From: Methylotenera_A sp031422335 | Lineage (GTDB): Bacteria > Pseudomonadota > Gammaproteobacteria > Burkholderiales > Methylophilaceae | Direction: 5' to 3' | DNA: 64,000 nt | Assembly (NCBI GenBank): GCA_031422335.1 | Contig: JANOQW010000011.1 | Span: forward strand, 1 to 64,000 | In this document: positions 35,699-43,494 of the stretch, one piece after another | Layout: every line of letters starts with the position of its first letter | How positions within the stretch are numbered: the first letter of the stretch is position 1 | Notes under the pieces: model-generated | What the model was told of the DNA's origin: nothing | The model's input: the letters and a program-made list of their open reading frames with translations, nothing else | The model's database searches: none | Position numbers and translations under genes: made by a program

Positions 35699-36583
35699 CT
35701 AGTGTTGAATGGGGGAGGCTTTTTCAAACAGCTTTACCTCTTTTTCATCAGCGCCTTCTTCATCACGCGCCCAAAAAAAGCGGTCAGGAATAAACTGCCC
35801 CATGCCTGGCCTAAAGCCATTTTTAAGTGTTTGCCAAGTGTATTCTTGCGCTTCTTGAATCGCTTCCTCCATGCTTAAACCGTGCGCCAAACAAGCAGCA
35901 ATGGCGCTGGTGAGCGTACAGCCACTGCCATGATAACTGCCAGCAAGCCGCTCCCAATGATAAGCTTTAATGAGGCCACTGGCGCCGTTATTGTTGCTGC
36001 CAAATAGTGAGTTCACTACATCATTTGTCCGCTCGTGCGTGCCTGTGATCAACACATATTCGGCACCCATTTCCAATAATCGAATCGCCGCTTCATCTAA
36101 AGAAGTATGCTGAATTTCATCGCTATCTTCATAAAACGCCAACCGGCGCGCCTCTAAACTATTTGGCGTAATCAGCGTGGCTTGCGGAAAAAGCAGCTCA
36201 CACATGGCGGCTTGCATTTCGTCATTGGCCAACTCATCACCGCGGCCAGAAGTTAAAATGGGGTCAATAATCAGCGGCACATCAGGGTAATCGGCCACAA
36301 TTTCGGCAATCACAGCAATATTTTCTATACTGCCAAGTAATCCCAGCTTAAACGCAGCAATTTGCACATCTTCTAAAATAGTACGCGCTTGGTCGTTCAC
36401 CCAGTCTGCATCCAAGGCCATTACACTTTCTACGCCTACCGTATCTTGCACGGTAATGCCTGTCACCACAGAGAGTGGATGGCAACCAATGCTGGCCAGT
36501 GCCAAAATATCGGCTTGTAAACCCGCGCCACTGCTAGGGTCAGTGGCAGCAAAGGTGAGCACTACTGGCGGCGTTTCGGTCAT
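35699..36583 (-). CDS. thiD: Hydroxymethylpyrimidine / phosphomethylpyrimidine kinase
   Basis: Phosphorylates HMP and HMP-phosphate for thiamin synthesis. It is a 294-residue ribokinase-fold protein with FAATDPSSGAGLQADILAL at the N-terminus, DPILTSGRGDEL, and the anion-hole/catalytic motif GSYHGSGCTLTSAIAA. The open frame extends 67 codons upstream into the tRNA-Gly gene, but homology begins at the ATG at 36583, which is chosen; its ribosome site (AGAGA) is weak. The C-terminal ~20 residues are an extra charged tail. The gene precedes thiE. Confidence 0.94.
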   Translation of the reverse strand: MTETPPVVLTFAATDPSSGAGLQADILALASIGCHPLSVVTGITVQDTVGVESVMALDADWVNDQARTILEDVQIAAFKLGLLGSIENIAVIAEIVADYPDVPLIIDPILTSGRGDELANDEMQAAMCELLFPQATLITPNSLEARRLAFYEDSDEIQHTSLDEAAIRLLEMGAEYVLITGTHERTNDVVNSLFGSNNNGASGLIKAYHWERLAGSYHGSGCTLTSAIAACLAHGLSMEEAIQEAQEYTWQTLKNGFRPGMGQFIPDRFFWARDEEGADEKEVKLFEKASPIQH

Positions 36584-36749
36584 ATAAAGTCTCTGCACAG
36601 TAGCTGCGCTTGATAATACTGCGTTAAAAATTTCATCAAAATCCTTATTTATACTCCATAAATTCCGGTATTTCTGGAATTTTTGTCTTAACAAAATCCT
36701 ACTTGGTCTTCGCTCGCAAAGTTGTGCGAAGGCTTTATTGTCATATATT

Positions 36750-36823
36750 TGGAGCGGCTGGCGGGAATCGAACCCGTGTATCAAGCTTGGGAAGCTAGCG
36801 TTCTACCATTGAACTACAGCCGC
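36750..36823 (-). tRNA. tRNA-Gly (anticodon CCC)
   Basis: A 74-nt gene with encoded CCA. The acceptor stem GCGGCTG / CAGCCGC pairs fully. The D arm is GTTCAATGGTAGAAC, the anticodon loop TTCCCAA gives CCC (reads GGG), and the T loop is GTTCGATTC. The overall sequence is close to E. coli glyU. The anticodon stem CTAGC / GCTTG carries one U-U mismatch at its second pair. It lies 170 bp upstream of thiD on the same strand. Confidence 0.96.
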
Positions 36824-36910
36824 GCTTGCGCACACTCACTAAGATGCTATTTTACTGTTTTTTTGGCAGATATATCGCGTGTATTTCAAATACAATACCA
36901 AATGACTAAG

Positions 36911-39145
36911 CTAAAACTCTAGCGGGTCAATATCTAAGCTCCAACGTACTTTATTGGCGTTAGGCAATTCGCGCAGTTGTGGCATGCAACTTTTTAGCAA
37001 GTGCTGCAAAGCCGCACGGCTATTGGCTTGTAGCAGCAGTTGGCCACGCTCCATGCTGTTTAGGCGCTCCATTTGTGGGCGTACAATGTCATAAATCGTG
37101 ACGCTATGCTTTAAATCTATAAGTTTTAAATCAGTAGTATTCAAACTGCGTGCAACATTTCCAGCCATCGTTAAAAATTGATTCACTTTGCTAAAATCGG
37201 CTGCCTCTGCCCGCAACAGCGCAAAGAAACTGGCTGGCGGGTACTGCATGGCAACACGTTCTTGCAATTGTTGGTTGGCAAAACTTTCATAATCTTGGCT
37301 GCGCAACGCTTCAAACAAAGCATGTTGTGGAAAAGCGGTTTGTATCAGCACTTCGCCAGCCTTGTCAGCGCGCCCAGCACGGCCAGAAACCTGCATTAAT
37401 TGCGCAAATAATTTTTCACTGGCACGAAAATCTGGGCTGTAAAGCGCACTGTCGGTATCTAGCACACCAACCAAAGTTAAATTCGGAAAATCGTGGCCTT
37501 TGGCCAACATTTGAGTGCCTACCAAAATATCAATATCACCTGCATGCATTTTGCTTAATACACCCGTCAGCGCGTCTTTGCTGCGCATGCTGTCGCGATC
37601 CACTCTGGCGATTCTGGCAGTTGGCAGCAGTGTTTGCAGCGTTTGTTCTAGCCGCTGTGTGGCTTGTCCAACTGGTTTAATGTCGGCATTGCCACAGCTG
37701 GGGCATTGCACAGGAATTTTTTGCTCGAAACCGCAATGGTGGCACTTTAAACGGCGCTGGCTTAAATGCACCACTAATTTGGCCGAACAGCGTGTGCAAG
37801 CCGATACCCATTGACACGCGTTGCAATGCAAGACCGGTGCGTAACCACGGCGATTTAAAAATAACAGGCTTTGCTCGCCGCGCTTTAACCGCTCGCCTAA
37901 TGCGTTTATTAGTAAAGGTGACAGGCCATTTTCGGTGGGTGATTTTGCAATATCAATGCAAAAAATACTGGGCAATTGCGCATTTTGTACCGCGCGTTGT
38001 TTTAGTGTAAGCAAGCCGTATTGCTGTTTTTGAGCCCCCAGATTATTAGAACGGTGCCAAGTCTCAAGTGATGGCGTGGCACTGCCTAAAATAATCGGAA
38101 TATTCAACTGTTTGGCGCGTACCATCGCCACATCGCGCGCATGGTAGCGCATGCCATCTTGCTGCTTGTAACTGCCGTCATGCTCTTCATCTATCACGAT
38201 TAATTTAAGATTTGGCATGGGCGTAAATACGCTTAAACGCGTGCCAATAATAATCTTCGCCGCGCCTGTGCTGGCTGCCAGCCAGTTTTGCAACCTCTCA
38301 CTCTCGCTTAAATTGCTATGCAACGTCACCAAGGGATATTGGCTTAAGCGGCTTCTAAAACGTGCTTCTAATTGTGGCGTTAAGTTAATTTCGGGTACTA
38401 ACACTAAAACTTGTGCATTCGACGTTTGCAAAATTTTCTGCAAAATTTGTATGTAAACCTCAGTTTTTCCACTGCCGGTAATGCCATGCAACAACCATGG
38501 TTTAAACTGGTGAGTAAGCGCTAACACACTTGCAATCGCTTGCTGTTGCTCATCGTTTAAAGTTGGTTCGATGGATGAACCTGGCATAGAAGCTTTTACC
38601 GCCAACACTTCATACTCGGTCACCAAGCCCATATTTTTAAGCTCTAATATCGCTTTTTTCCAAGCAGAAGAGATTAAAGCAGCATCGCCAGCAGCCAATA
38701 GGGGTGCGGCCTGCAGGGCATCGATAATGCGATGCATGACTACTTTTTTTGCGGGTATTTGTTCTATAGTTTTATTTAAGTTAGCACCTTGTACTAAACG
38801 ATACGCAAGCTGTTTTCTCGAAACGGCTGGTTTCAGTTGCCGCAGCCGCAAGGGCAGGGCCGAGATTAAAGCCTGGCCAAGCGGGTAGTGATAATAATCG
38901 GCACAAAATTGTAACAATTTAACATCTGTAAAAACCACATCATCAAACACATGGCTTACCGTTTTTAATTTTACAATTGGGTAATCGGATGTATATTTTA
39001 GCGCCAACACCACGCCGACCAAATTGCGACCCGCAAACGAGACGATGACGCGATTGCCCACGCGCGCATCAAAGTTGTCGCTTAAATAATCGAAACTGCG
39101 ATTAAGCGGCACATCTAAAGCAATATTGAGTATGGTTGGCTGCAT
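36911..39145 (-). CDS. priA: Primosomal protein N' (PriA helicase)
   Basis: 3'-to-5' superfamily 2 helicase that restarts stalled replication forks. The 744-residue protein has the N-terminal fork-binding domain (LDVPLNRSFDYLSDN), Walker A GITGSGKTEVYIQ, DEEH box VIDEEHDGSYKQ, GSATPSLETW, and the zinc-binding insert with CNACQWVSACTRCSAKL, CHHCGF and CPSCGN. Late motifs LVGTQMLAKGHDFP and QVSGRAGRA are intact. It is divergent from argS across 68 bp. Confidence 0.97.
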   Translation of the reverse strand: MQPTILNIALDVPLNRSFDYLSDNFDARVGNRVIVSFAGRNLVGVVLALKYTSDYPIVKLKTVSHVFDDVVFTDVKLLQFCADYYHYPLGQALISALPLRLRQLKPAVSRKQLAYRLVQGANLNKTIEQIPAKKVVMHRIIDALQAAPLLAAGDAALISSAWKKAILELKNMGLVTEYEVLAVKASMPGSSIEPTLNDEQQQAIASVLALTHQFKPWLLHGITGSGKTEVYIQILQKILQTSNAQVLVLVPEINLTPQLEARFRSRLSQYPLVTLHSNLSESERLQNWLAASTGAAKIIIGTRLSVFTPMPNLKLIVIDEEHDGSYKQQDGMRYHARDVAMVRAKQLNIPIILGSATPSLETWHRSNNLGAQKQQYGLLTLKQRAVQNAQLPSIFCIDIAKSPTENGLSPLLINALGERLKRGEQSLLFLNRRGYAPVLHCNACQWVSACTRCSAKLVVHLSQRRLKCHHCGFEQKIPVQCPSCGNADIKPVGQATQRLEQTLQTLLPTARIARVDRDSMRSKDALTGVLSKMHAGDIDILVGTQMLAKGHDFPNLTLVGVLDTDSALYSPDFRASEKLFAQLMQVSGRAGRADKAGEVLIQTAFPQHALFEALRSQDYESFANQQLQERVAMQYPPASFFALLRAEAADFSKVNQFLTMAGNVARSLNTTDLKLIDLKHSVTIYDIVRPQMERLNSMERGQLLLQANSRAALQHLLKSCMPQLRELPNANKVRWSLDIDPLEF

Positions 39146-39213
39146 TAGGCTAGGCTAAATTAGGTTAAAATGTTGTTTTTAGTGAATAAGTTATTTTTTG
39201 AAAGTATAAAGTT

Positions 39214-40884
39214 TTGAAAGCGCATATTTCCCAGTTATTAACGCAAGCCGCCACCAGCTTAAATGCAAATACTGTAAACATTGACATTGTACTCGAGCGC
39301 CCAAAATCGGCCGAGCATGGCGATTTTTCGAGTAATTTAGCCATGCAACTGGCCAAGCCGCTGCGCCAAAATCCACGCGCCATTGCCGAGAGCTTAATTG
39401 CTGCGCTACCCACAAGTGAGTATATCGCCAAAGTGGAAATTGCAGGTGCGGGCTTTATTAATTTCTTTTTAAACGCGGCTTCACAACAAACGATTGTTGG
39501 CGATATTTTAGCTGTGGGCGATATGTTTGGTTGCAACAATCTGGGTAAAGGCGAAAGCGTTCAAGTAGAATTTGTCTCTGCCAACCCAACAGGCCCGCTG
39601 CATGTAGGGCACGGACGCGGCGCGGCGGTGGGCGATTGCTTGGCGCGGCTATTAGATGCCAACGGCTGGAAAGTGACGCGCGAATTTTATTACAACGATG
39701 CAGGCGCGCAAATTGAAAACTTGGTGATTTCGGTACAGGCACGCTGTAAAGGCATTGCAACTGATGATGCAAGCTTCCCCGAAAATGGTTATCGCGGCGA
39801 CTATATTATGGACATCGCCAATGCGTTTTTAGCCAAACAAACCGTGACCGCTGACGACATGCAAGTGACCGCCAGCGGCAATGTAAATGATGCAGACGCG
39901 GTGCGTACTTTTGCAGTAGCGTATTTGCGGCACGAGCAAGATTTAGATTTAAAGGCTTTTCAAATCAAATTTGACGTATTTTCGCTAGAAAGTGCTTTAT
40001 ATAGCTCAGGCAAAGTGGAAAACACTGTGCAAGCCTTAATTAAAAGCGGCAAAACCTATGAAGAAGGCGATGCGCTGTGGCTAAAAACGACCGATTTTGG
40101 CGATGACAAAGACCGCGTCATGCGCAAAAGTGACGGCGGCTACACTTATTTTGTGCCCGATGTGGCCTACCATCACGACAAATGGAATCGTGGTTTTAAG
40201 CGCGTCATTAACGAGCAAGGTGCCGATCATCACAGCACCATCACCCGCGTCCGAGCTGGCTTGCAGGCCTTAAACGTGGGTATTCCACAAGTTTGGCCAG
40301 ATTACGTGTTGCACCAAATGGTGACAGTAATGCGCGGCGGTGAAGAAGTTAAATTATCTAAACGCGCGGGCAGTTATGTGACATTACGTGACTTGATTGA
40401 CGAAGTGGGTTGCGACGCGACACGCTATTTCCTCGCAGCGCGGCGCGCAGATTCGCAATTGGTATTCGACATAGACTTGGCGCGCGCGCAAACCAACGAT
40501 AATCCTGTGTACTATATTCAATATGCACATGCGCGTATTTGCAGCGTGTTGGCGGCCTGGTTAAATCAAGGCTCGGGTGATGTGAGCACACTAAAAAATG
40601 CTGATTTAACACCATTAAGTGCGCCAAACGAAGCCAAACTGATGCAGCGTTTAAGCGAATATCCTGAAATTGTAGTGAATGCGGGCGAAGATTTAGCGCC
40701 ACACACCATTGCCAATTATTTAAAAGAATGTGCAAGTGATTTGCATAGTTATTATAATGATACTAAGTTTTTGGTGGAAGATACGCCAACCAAACTTGCG
40801 CGCTTAGCGTTAATAGCTGCAACGCAGCAAGTGCTAAAAAATGGTTTACATTTGTTGGGCGTAAGCGCACCACATAAAATGTGA
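39214..40884 (+). CDS. argS: Arginyl-tRNA synthetase (TTG start)
   Basis: Charges tRNA-Arg with arginine. The 556 residues contain the N-terminal Add-1 domain (ERPKSAEHGDFSSNLAM), HIGH-type motif PLHVGHGRGAAVGD, KMSKS-type motif VKLSKRAGSYVTL, and the C-terminal anticodon-binding domain ending LLGVSAPHKM. An in-frame TGA at 39199 and the lack of an ATG before residue ~44 leave TTG at 39214 as the only sensible start. GAAAGT 8 nt upstream is a weak ribosome site. A rare start and weak site suggest modest translation. Confidence 0.96.
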   Translation: MKAHISQLLTQAATSLNANTVNIDIVLERPKSAEHGDFSSNLAMQLAKPLRQNPRAIAESLIAALPTSEYIAKVEIAGAGFINFFLNAASQQTIVGDILAVGDMFGCNNLGKGESVQVEFVSANPTGPLHVGHGRGAAVGDCLARLLDANGWKVTREFYYNDAGAQIENLVISVQARCKGIATDDASFPENGYRGDYIMDIANAFLAKQTVTADDMQVTASGNVNDADAVRTFAVAYLRHEQDLDLKAFQIKFDVFSLESALYSSGKVENTVQALIKSGKTYEEGDALWLKTTDFGDDKDRVMRKSDGGYTYFVPDVAYHHDKWNRGFKRVINEQGADHHSTITRVRAGLQALNVGIPQVWPDYVLHQMVTVMRGGEEVKLSKRAGSYVTLRDLIDEVGCDATRYFLAARRADSQLVFDIDLARAQTNDNPVYYIQYAHARICSVLAAWLNQGSGDVSTLKNADLTPLSAPNEAKLMQRLSEYPEIVVNAGEDLAPHTIANYLKECASDLHSYYNDTKFLVEDTPTKLARLALIAATQQVLKNGLHLLGVSAPHKM

Positions 40885-41015
40885 ATTGATAAAATGTAAG
40901 TTGCGCTGTATAAAATAAAGTTGCGTCGATTAGGATGTAAAGGTACGCGGCATCAATAGCAGGGCACCAAATAAGATGTAGCAGCAGCATAATAATAAAA
41001 ATATTGAGGATAAAT

Positions 41016-41612
41016 ATGAGTAGAGATTACAAACCCGCCACACAAAAAGCCAGCACGAGCAAAGGCAGCCCGTTTTTAACTGGCCTATTGGTAGGTGTTT
41101 TGCTGGGTGTGGGTTTATCACTGTGGGTCACCATGTATTTAAAAGGTGGTGACAGCCCGTTTACCGAGCCTAAAATTAAAAAGCCGGCGATTCAAGCGCA
41201 AGTTGAAAAACCTGTGGTTGAAAACGAAGAAGATGTGTTACCGAAGGAAGAAAGCCCAGACGGCGCAAAAGCAGATAATAAATTTGATTTTTATACCATT
41301 TTGCCCGAAACCGAAAGCACGGTAACCGAGCAAGAAGTAAAAGAAAGCAGCATTAAAAAAGATAATTATTTCTTACAAGTCGGCGCTTTTCAAAACGAGG
41401 CCGATGCAGATAATATGAAAGCCAAGCTGGCACTGCAAGGCTTTGAGGCGGTAGTGCAAACCGCAGCGATTCCCGAAAAAGGCGTGTGGCACCGTGTGCG
41501 TGTTGGGCCACTGAATGATATTGTGCAAATTAATAAAATTCGTGGCGAGCTAACCACCAACGGTTTTAATACCGATTTAATTAAAGTACATACCGAAACT
41601 AAGCCCGAGTAA
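41016..41612 (+). CDS. SPOR-domain (FtsN-like) membrane protein
   Basis: A 198-residue single-pass membrane protein. It has a short cytoplasmic N-terminus, one helix (residues about 19-40, FLTGLLVGVLLGVGLSLWV), an acidic periplasmic linker, and a C-terminal SPOR domain (NYFLQVGAFQNEADADNMKAKL ... HRVRVGPL, residues about 118-195). SPOR domains bind denuded peptidoglycan at division sites. The ATG at 41016 follows TTGAGGATAAAT and is preferred over the TTG at 41004, which lies in that ribosome site. It lies 131 bp after argS, a position commonly held by ftsN-like genes. Confidence 0.9.
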   Translation: MSRDYKPATQKASTSKGSPFLTGLLVGVLLGVGLSLWVTMYLKGGDSPFTEPKIKKPAIQAQVEKPVVENEEDVLPKEESPDGAKADNKFDFYTILPETESTVTEQEVKESSIKKDNYFLQVGAFQNEADADNMKAKLALQGFEAVVQTAAIPEKGVWHRVRVGPLNDIVQINKIRGELTTNGFNTDLIKVHTETKPE

Positions 41613-41704
41613 TTGAATCTCAGCTTTATTGTCATCTTTTATAAGTTATCTACGTTAATAGTTTGAATGCATATGTGTGCAATTTATTTTTTAAGGAAAC
41701 AAGC

Positions 41705-42391
41705 ATGAAAAAAAGTATTAAAAAAATCCTAACCATTTTAATGTTGTCACTAGGCAGCTTAAGTTTTGCGTCACTATCCATGGCAGAAGCGCCACAAGTT
41801 GGCAACAATTTTGAAGCAGTTGCTCAACCAATTGCCACTGATAATGCAGCTAAAATTGAGGTGATGGAGATTTTTTGGTACGGCTGTTCACACTGTTACA
41901 GCATGGATACGCCACTAAATGCATGGGTAAAAAAATTGCCCGCCGATGTCTATTTTAAACGTATGCCAGGCTTGCCAAACGCCAGCTGGGCACCAATGGC
42001 TAAAGCATTTTATGCCATGGAAACTTTAGGCGTTAGCGAGAAATTACATACACCGTTATTTGAAGCCGTGCATAAAAGCAAAAGCCTAAACCCAACGGAT
42101 GAAAAAGCCATTTTGGCGTGGCTAACACAGCAAAGCAAAATGGATAAAATCAAAGTTGAGGCTGCATTTAAATCATTTACTATTAACACTAACCTTAACC
42201 GTGCCGCGCAAATTTTCCGCGCATCGGGCGCCACTGGCGTGCCTAGTTTGGTAATTGATGGTAAATATATTACCAGCAGCACCATGAACGGCGGCAACGA
42301 ACAAGCACTAAAAGTGGCCGATTACATTATTGAAAACGTGCGTAAAGATAAGGCAGCACCTGCTGCAAAAAGCGCACCTGCAAAAAAGTAA
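41705..42391 (+). CDS. dsbA: Thiol:disulfide interchange protein DsbA, possibly frameshifted at its tail
   Basis: Periplasmic oxidase that introduces disulfide bonds. The 228 residues start with a signal peptide (MKKSIKKILTILMLSLGS..., cleavage near SMA-EAP). The active site is CSHC in IFWYGCSHCYSMD, and the cis-Pro loop is GATGVPSLVIDG. AAGGAA 6-8 nt upstream sets the start; a longer in-frame ATG at 41663 precedes it without a ribosome site. The stop follows an A AAA AAG heptamer, and the -1 frame continues 22 codons in the same Lys/Ala-rich style, giving a possible 250-residue form. Confidence 0.94.
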   Translation: MKKSIKKILTILMLSLGSLSFASLSMAEAPQVGNNFEAVAQPIATDNAAKIEVMEIFWYGCSHCYSMDTPLNAWVKKLPADVYFKRMPGLPNASWAPMAKAFYAMETLGVSEKLHTPLFEAVHKSKSLNPTDEKAILAWLTQQSKMDKIKVEAAFKSFTINTNLNRAAQIFRASGATGVPSLVIDGKYITSSTMNGGNEQALKVADYIIENVRKDKAAPAAKSAPAKK

Positions 42392-42456
42392 CAAAGGCGG
42401 CTGCGACTAAAACAGCCGCTAACAAAAAAATAGCGCTGCCCACTAAAGTTAAGTAA
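42382..42456 (+). other. Candidate -1 frameshift signal and tail frame at the dsbA 3' end
   Basis: The heptamer A AAA AAG (42382-42388) is in the correct register (codons AAA AAG) and is followed directly by TAA. A stem GCGGCTG / CAGCCGC (42397-42403 with 42413-42419, 9-nt loop) begins 8 nt downstream. After a -1 slip the frame reads VTKAAATKTAANKKIALPTKVK in pieces of Lys/Ala-rich codons to a TAA at 42454-42456. This continues the APAAKSAPAKK style of the zero-frame end. A lost A in the A6 run would give the same picture. Confidence 0.55.
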
Positions 42457-42469
42457 TTTGTTTTAATTT

Positions 42470-42496
42470 AAACCCGCTAAATTTAGCGGGTTTTTT
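42470..42496 (+). terminator. Intrinsic terminator after dsbA
   Basis: A perfect 24-bp palindrome, AAACCCGCTAAA / TTTAGCGGGTTT, followed by further Ts. It lies 13 nt past the stop of the extended dsbA frame, a spacing that also fits the longer frame being the ancestral gene end. Confidence 0.9.
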
Positions 42497-42528
42497 ATTG
42501 TTTAAATTATTAAGATATACTTGGCTTT

Positions 42529-43419
42529 ATGAATATTTTTATCACAGGCGTATCCAGCGGCATTGGCCAAGCTTTGGCACATGAATATGCAAAACGCTAT
42601 GCAGATAATCACAATAAAAACACTGTGAGCGAAAACAGCATGCCTGCAGGCCGCACCAGCGTTGCCTCTCAGAGCATCGTTTTAAATAGCAGGTTAAATA
42701 TAGGCTTAGTTGCAAGACGTAGTGAGCACTTACAAGCACTGGCACAAACGCTGCAAAGACAATACGGCGTCACCTGTGCCATATACCCACTAGATGTGCG
42801 CGACAGCTTGGCATGCCAATTAGCAGCGCATGACTTTATGGCCAAGTTTGGTGCGCCTAATATTGTGATTGCTAGCGCTGGCGTGAGCCGTGGCACACTG
42901 ACAGAACTGAGAGAAGACATTAGCGCATTTCAAGCCATTTTCGATATTAACGTCATGGGCATGATGCATACGTTTCAGCCGTTTATTGCGGCCATGAAAG
43001 CTGCTAATCAATTAGATAAAAATAATCAAGGTCAATTAGTAGGCGTTGCCAGCGTGGCCGGCATACGCGGCATCCCAGGTAGCGGCGCTTACAGTGCCAG
43101 CAAAGCTGCCGTGATTAGCTATTGCGAAAGCCTGCGCACCGAAATGCAACACTACAATATTGCAGTGAGCACCATCGCGCCAGGTTATATTCGCACACCA
43201 ATGACCGAAATAAATCAGTACAAAATGCCATTTTTGATGGATGCCGATGTGTTTGCCAGCAAGTTTGCAGACGCGGTTGAAAACAAAGTGCGCTTTAAAA
43301 TCATTCCGTGGCAAATGGGTGTTGTGGCAAGGCTGATGCGCTTGATACCACCATTTTTGTGGGATTTCGCCATGAAAAAAGCGCCTCACAAAAAGCGCTT
43401 AGATTGGGATTGGCTTTAA
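42529..43419 (+). CDS. Short-chain dehydrogenase/reductase (SDR) with an N-terminal insertion
   Basis: A 296-residue NAD(P)-dependent oxidoreductase. The cofactor motif is TGVSSGIGQAL, the NAG-type motif is ASAGVSRG, and the catalytic residues are Ser in VASVAG and Tyr/Lys in GAYSASKAAV. Substrate unknown. Between the first helix and the second strand (residues about 25-56) there is an extra ~30-residue Ser/Asn-rich segment; in related proteins the helix runs directly into GLVARR. A cofactor-specificity Arg pair (ARR) suggests NADP(H). No clear ribosome site was seen. Confidence 0.9.
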   Translation: MNIFITGVSSGIGQALAHEYAKRYADNHNKNTVSENSMPAGRTSVASQSIVLNSRLNIGLVARRSEHLQALAQTLQRQYGVTCAIYPLDVRDSLACQLAAHDFMAKFGAPNIVIASAGVSRGTLTELREDISAFQAIFDINVMGMMHTFQPFIAAMKAANQLDKNNQGQLVGVASVAGIRGIPGSGAYSASKAAVISYCESLRTEMQHYNIAVSTIAPGYIRTPMTEINQYKMPFLMDADVFASKFADAVENKVRFKIIPWQMGVVARLMRLIPPFLWDFAMKKAPHKKRLDWDWL

Positions 43420-43442
43420 AAGCTAGTATCTATTAAAAAGGG

Positions 43443-43479
43443 TGCCCTACGAGCCAATATCCATGCGGCTCACAGGGCA
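43443..43479. repeat. 37-bp palindromic intergenic repeat, copy C
   Basis: Arms TGCCCTACGAGCC / GGCTCACAGGGCA around core AATATCCATGC. It lies between the converging SDR and ettA genes, 23 bp from the SDR stop and 15 bp from the ettA stop. Confidence 0.85.
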
Positions 43480-43494
43480 TTGGTTTAAATAATT

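Noticed and set aside
36584..36784. Longer thiD start running 67 codons further upstream
   Set aside because: The extra part reads through the tRNA-Gly gene and spacer and has no family similarity; homology begins at the ATG at 36583.
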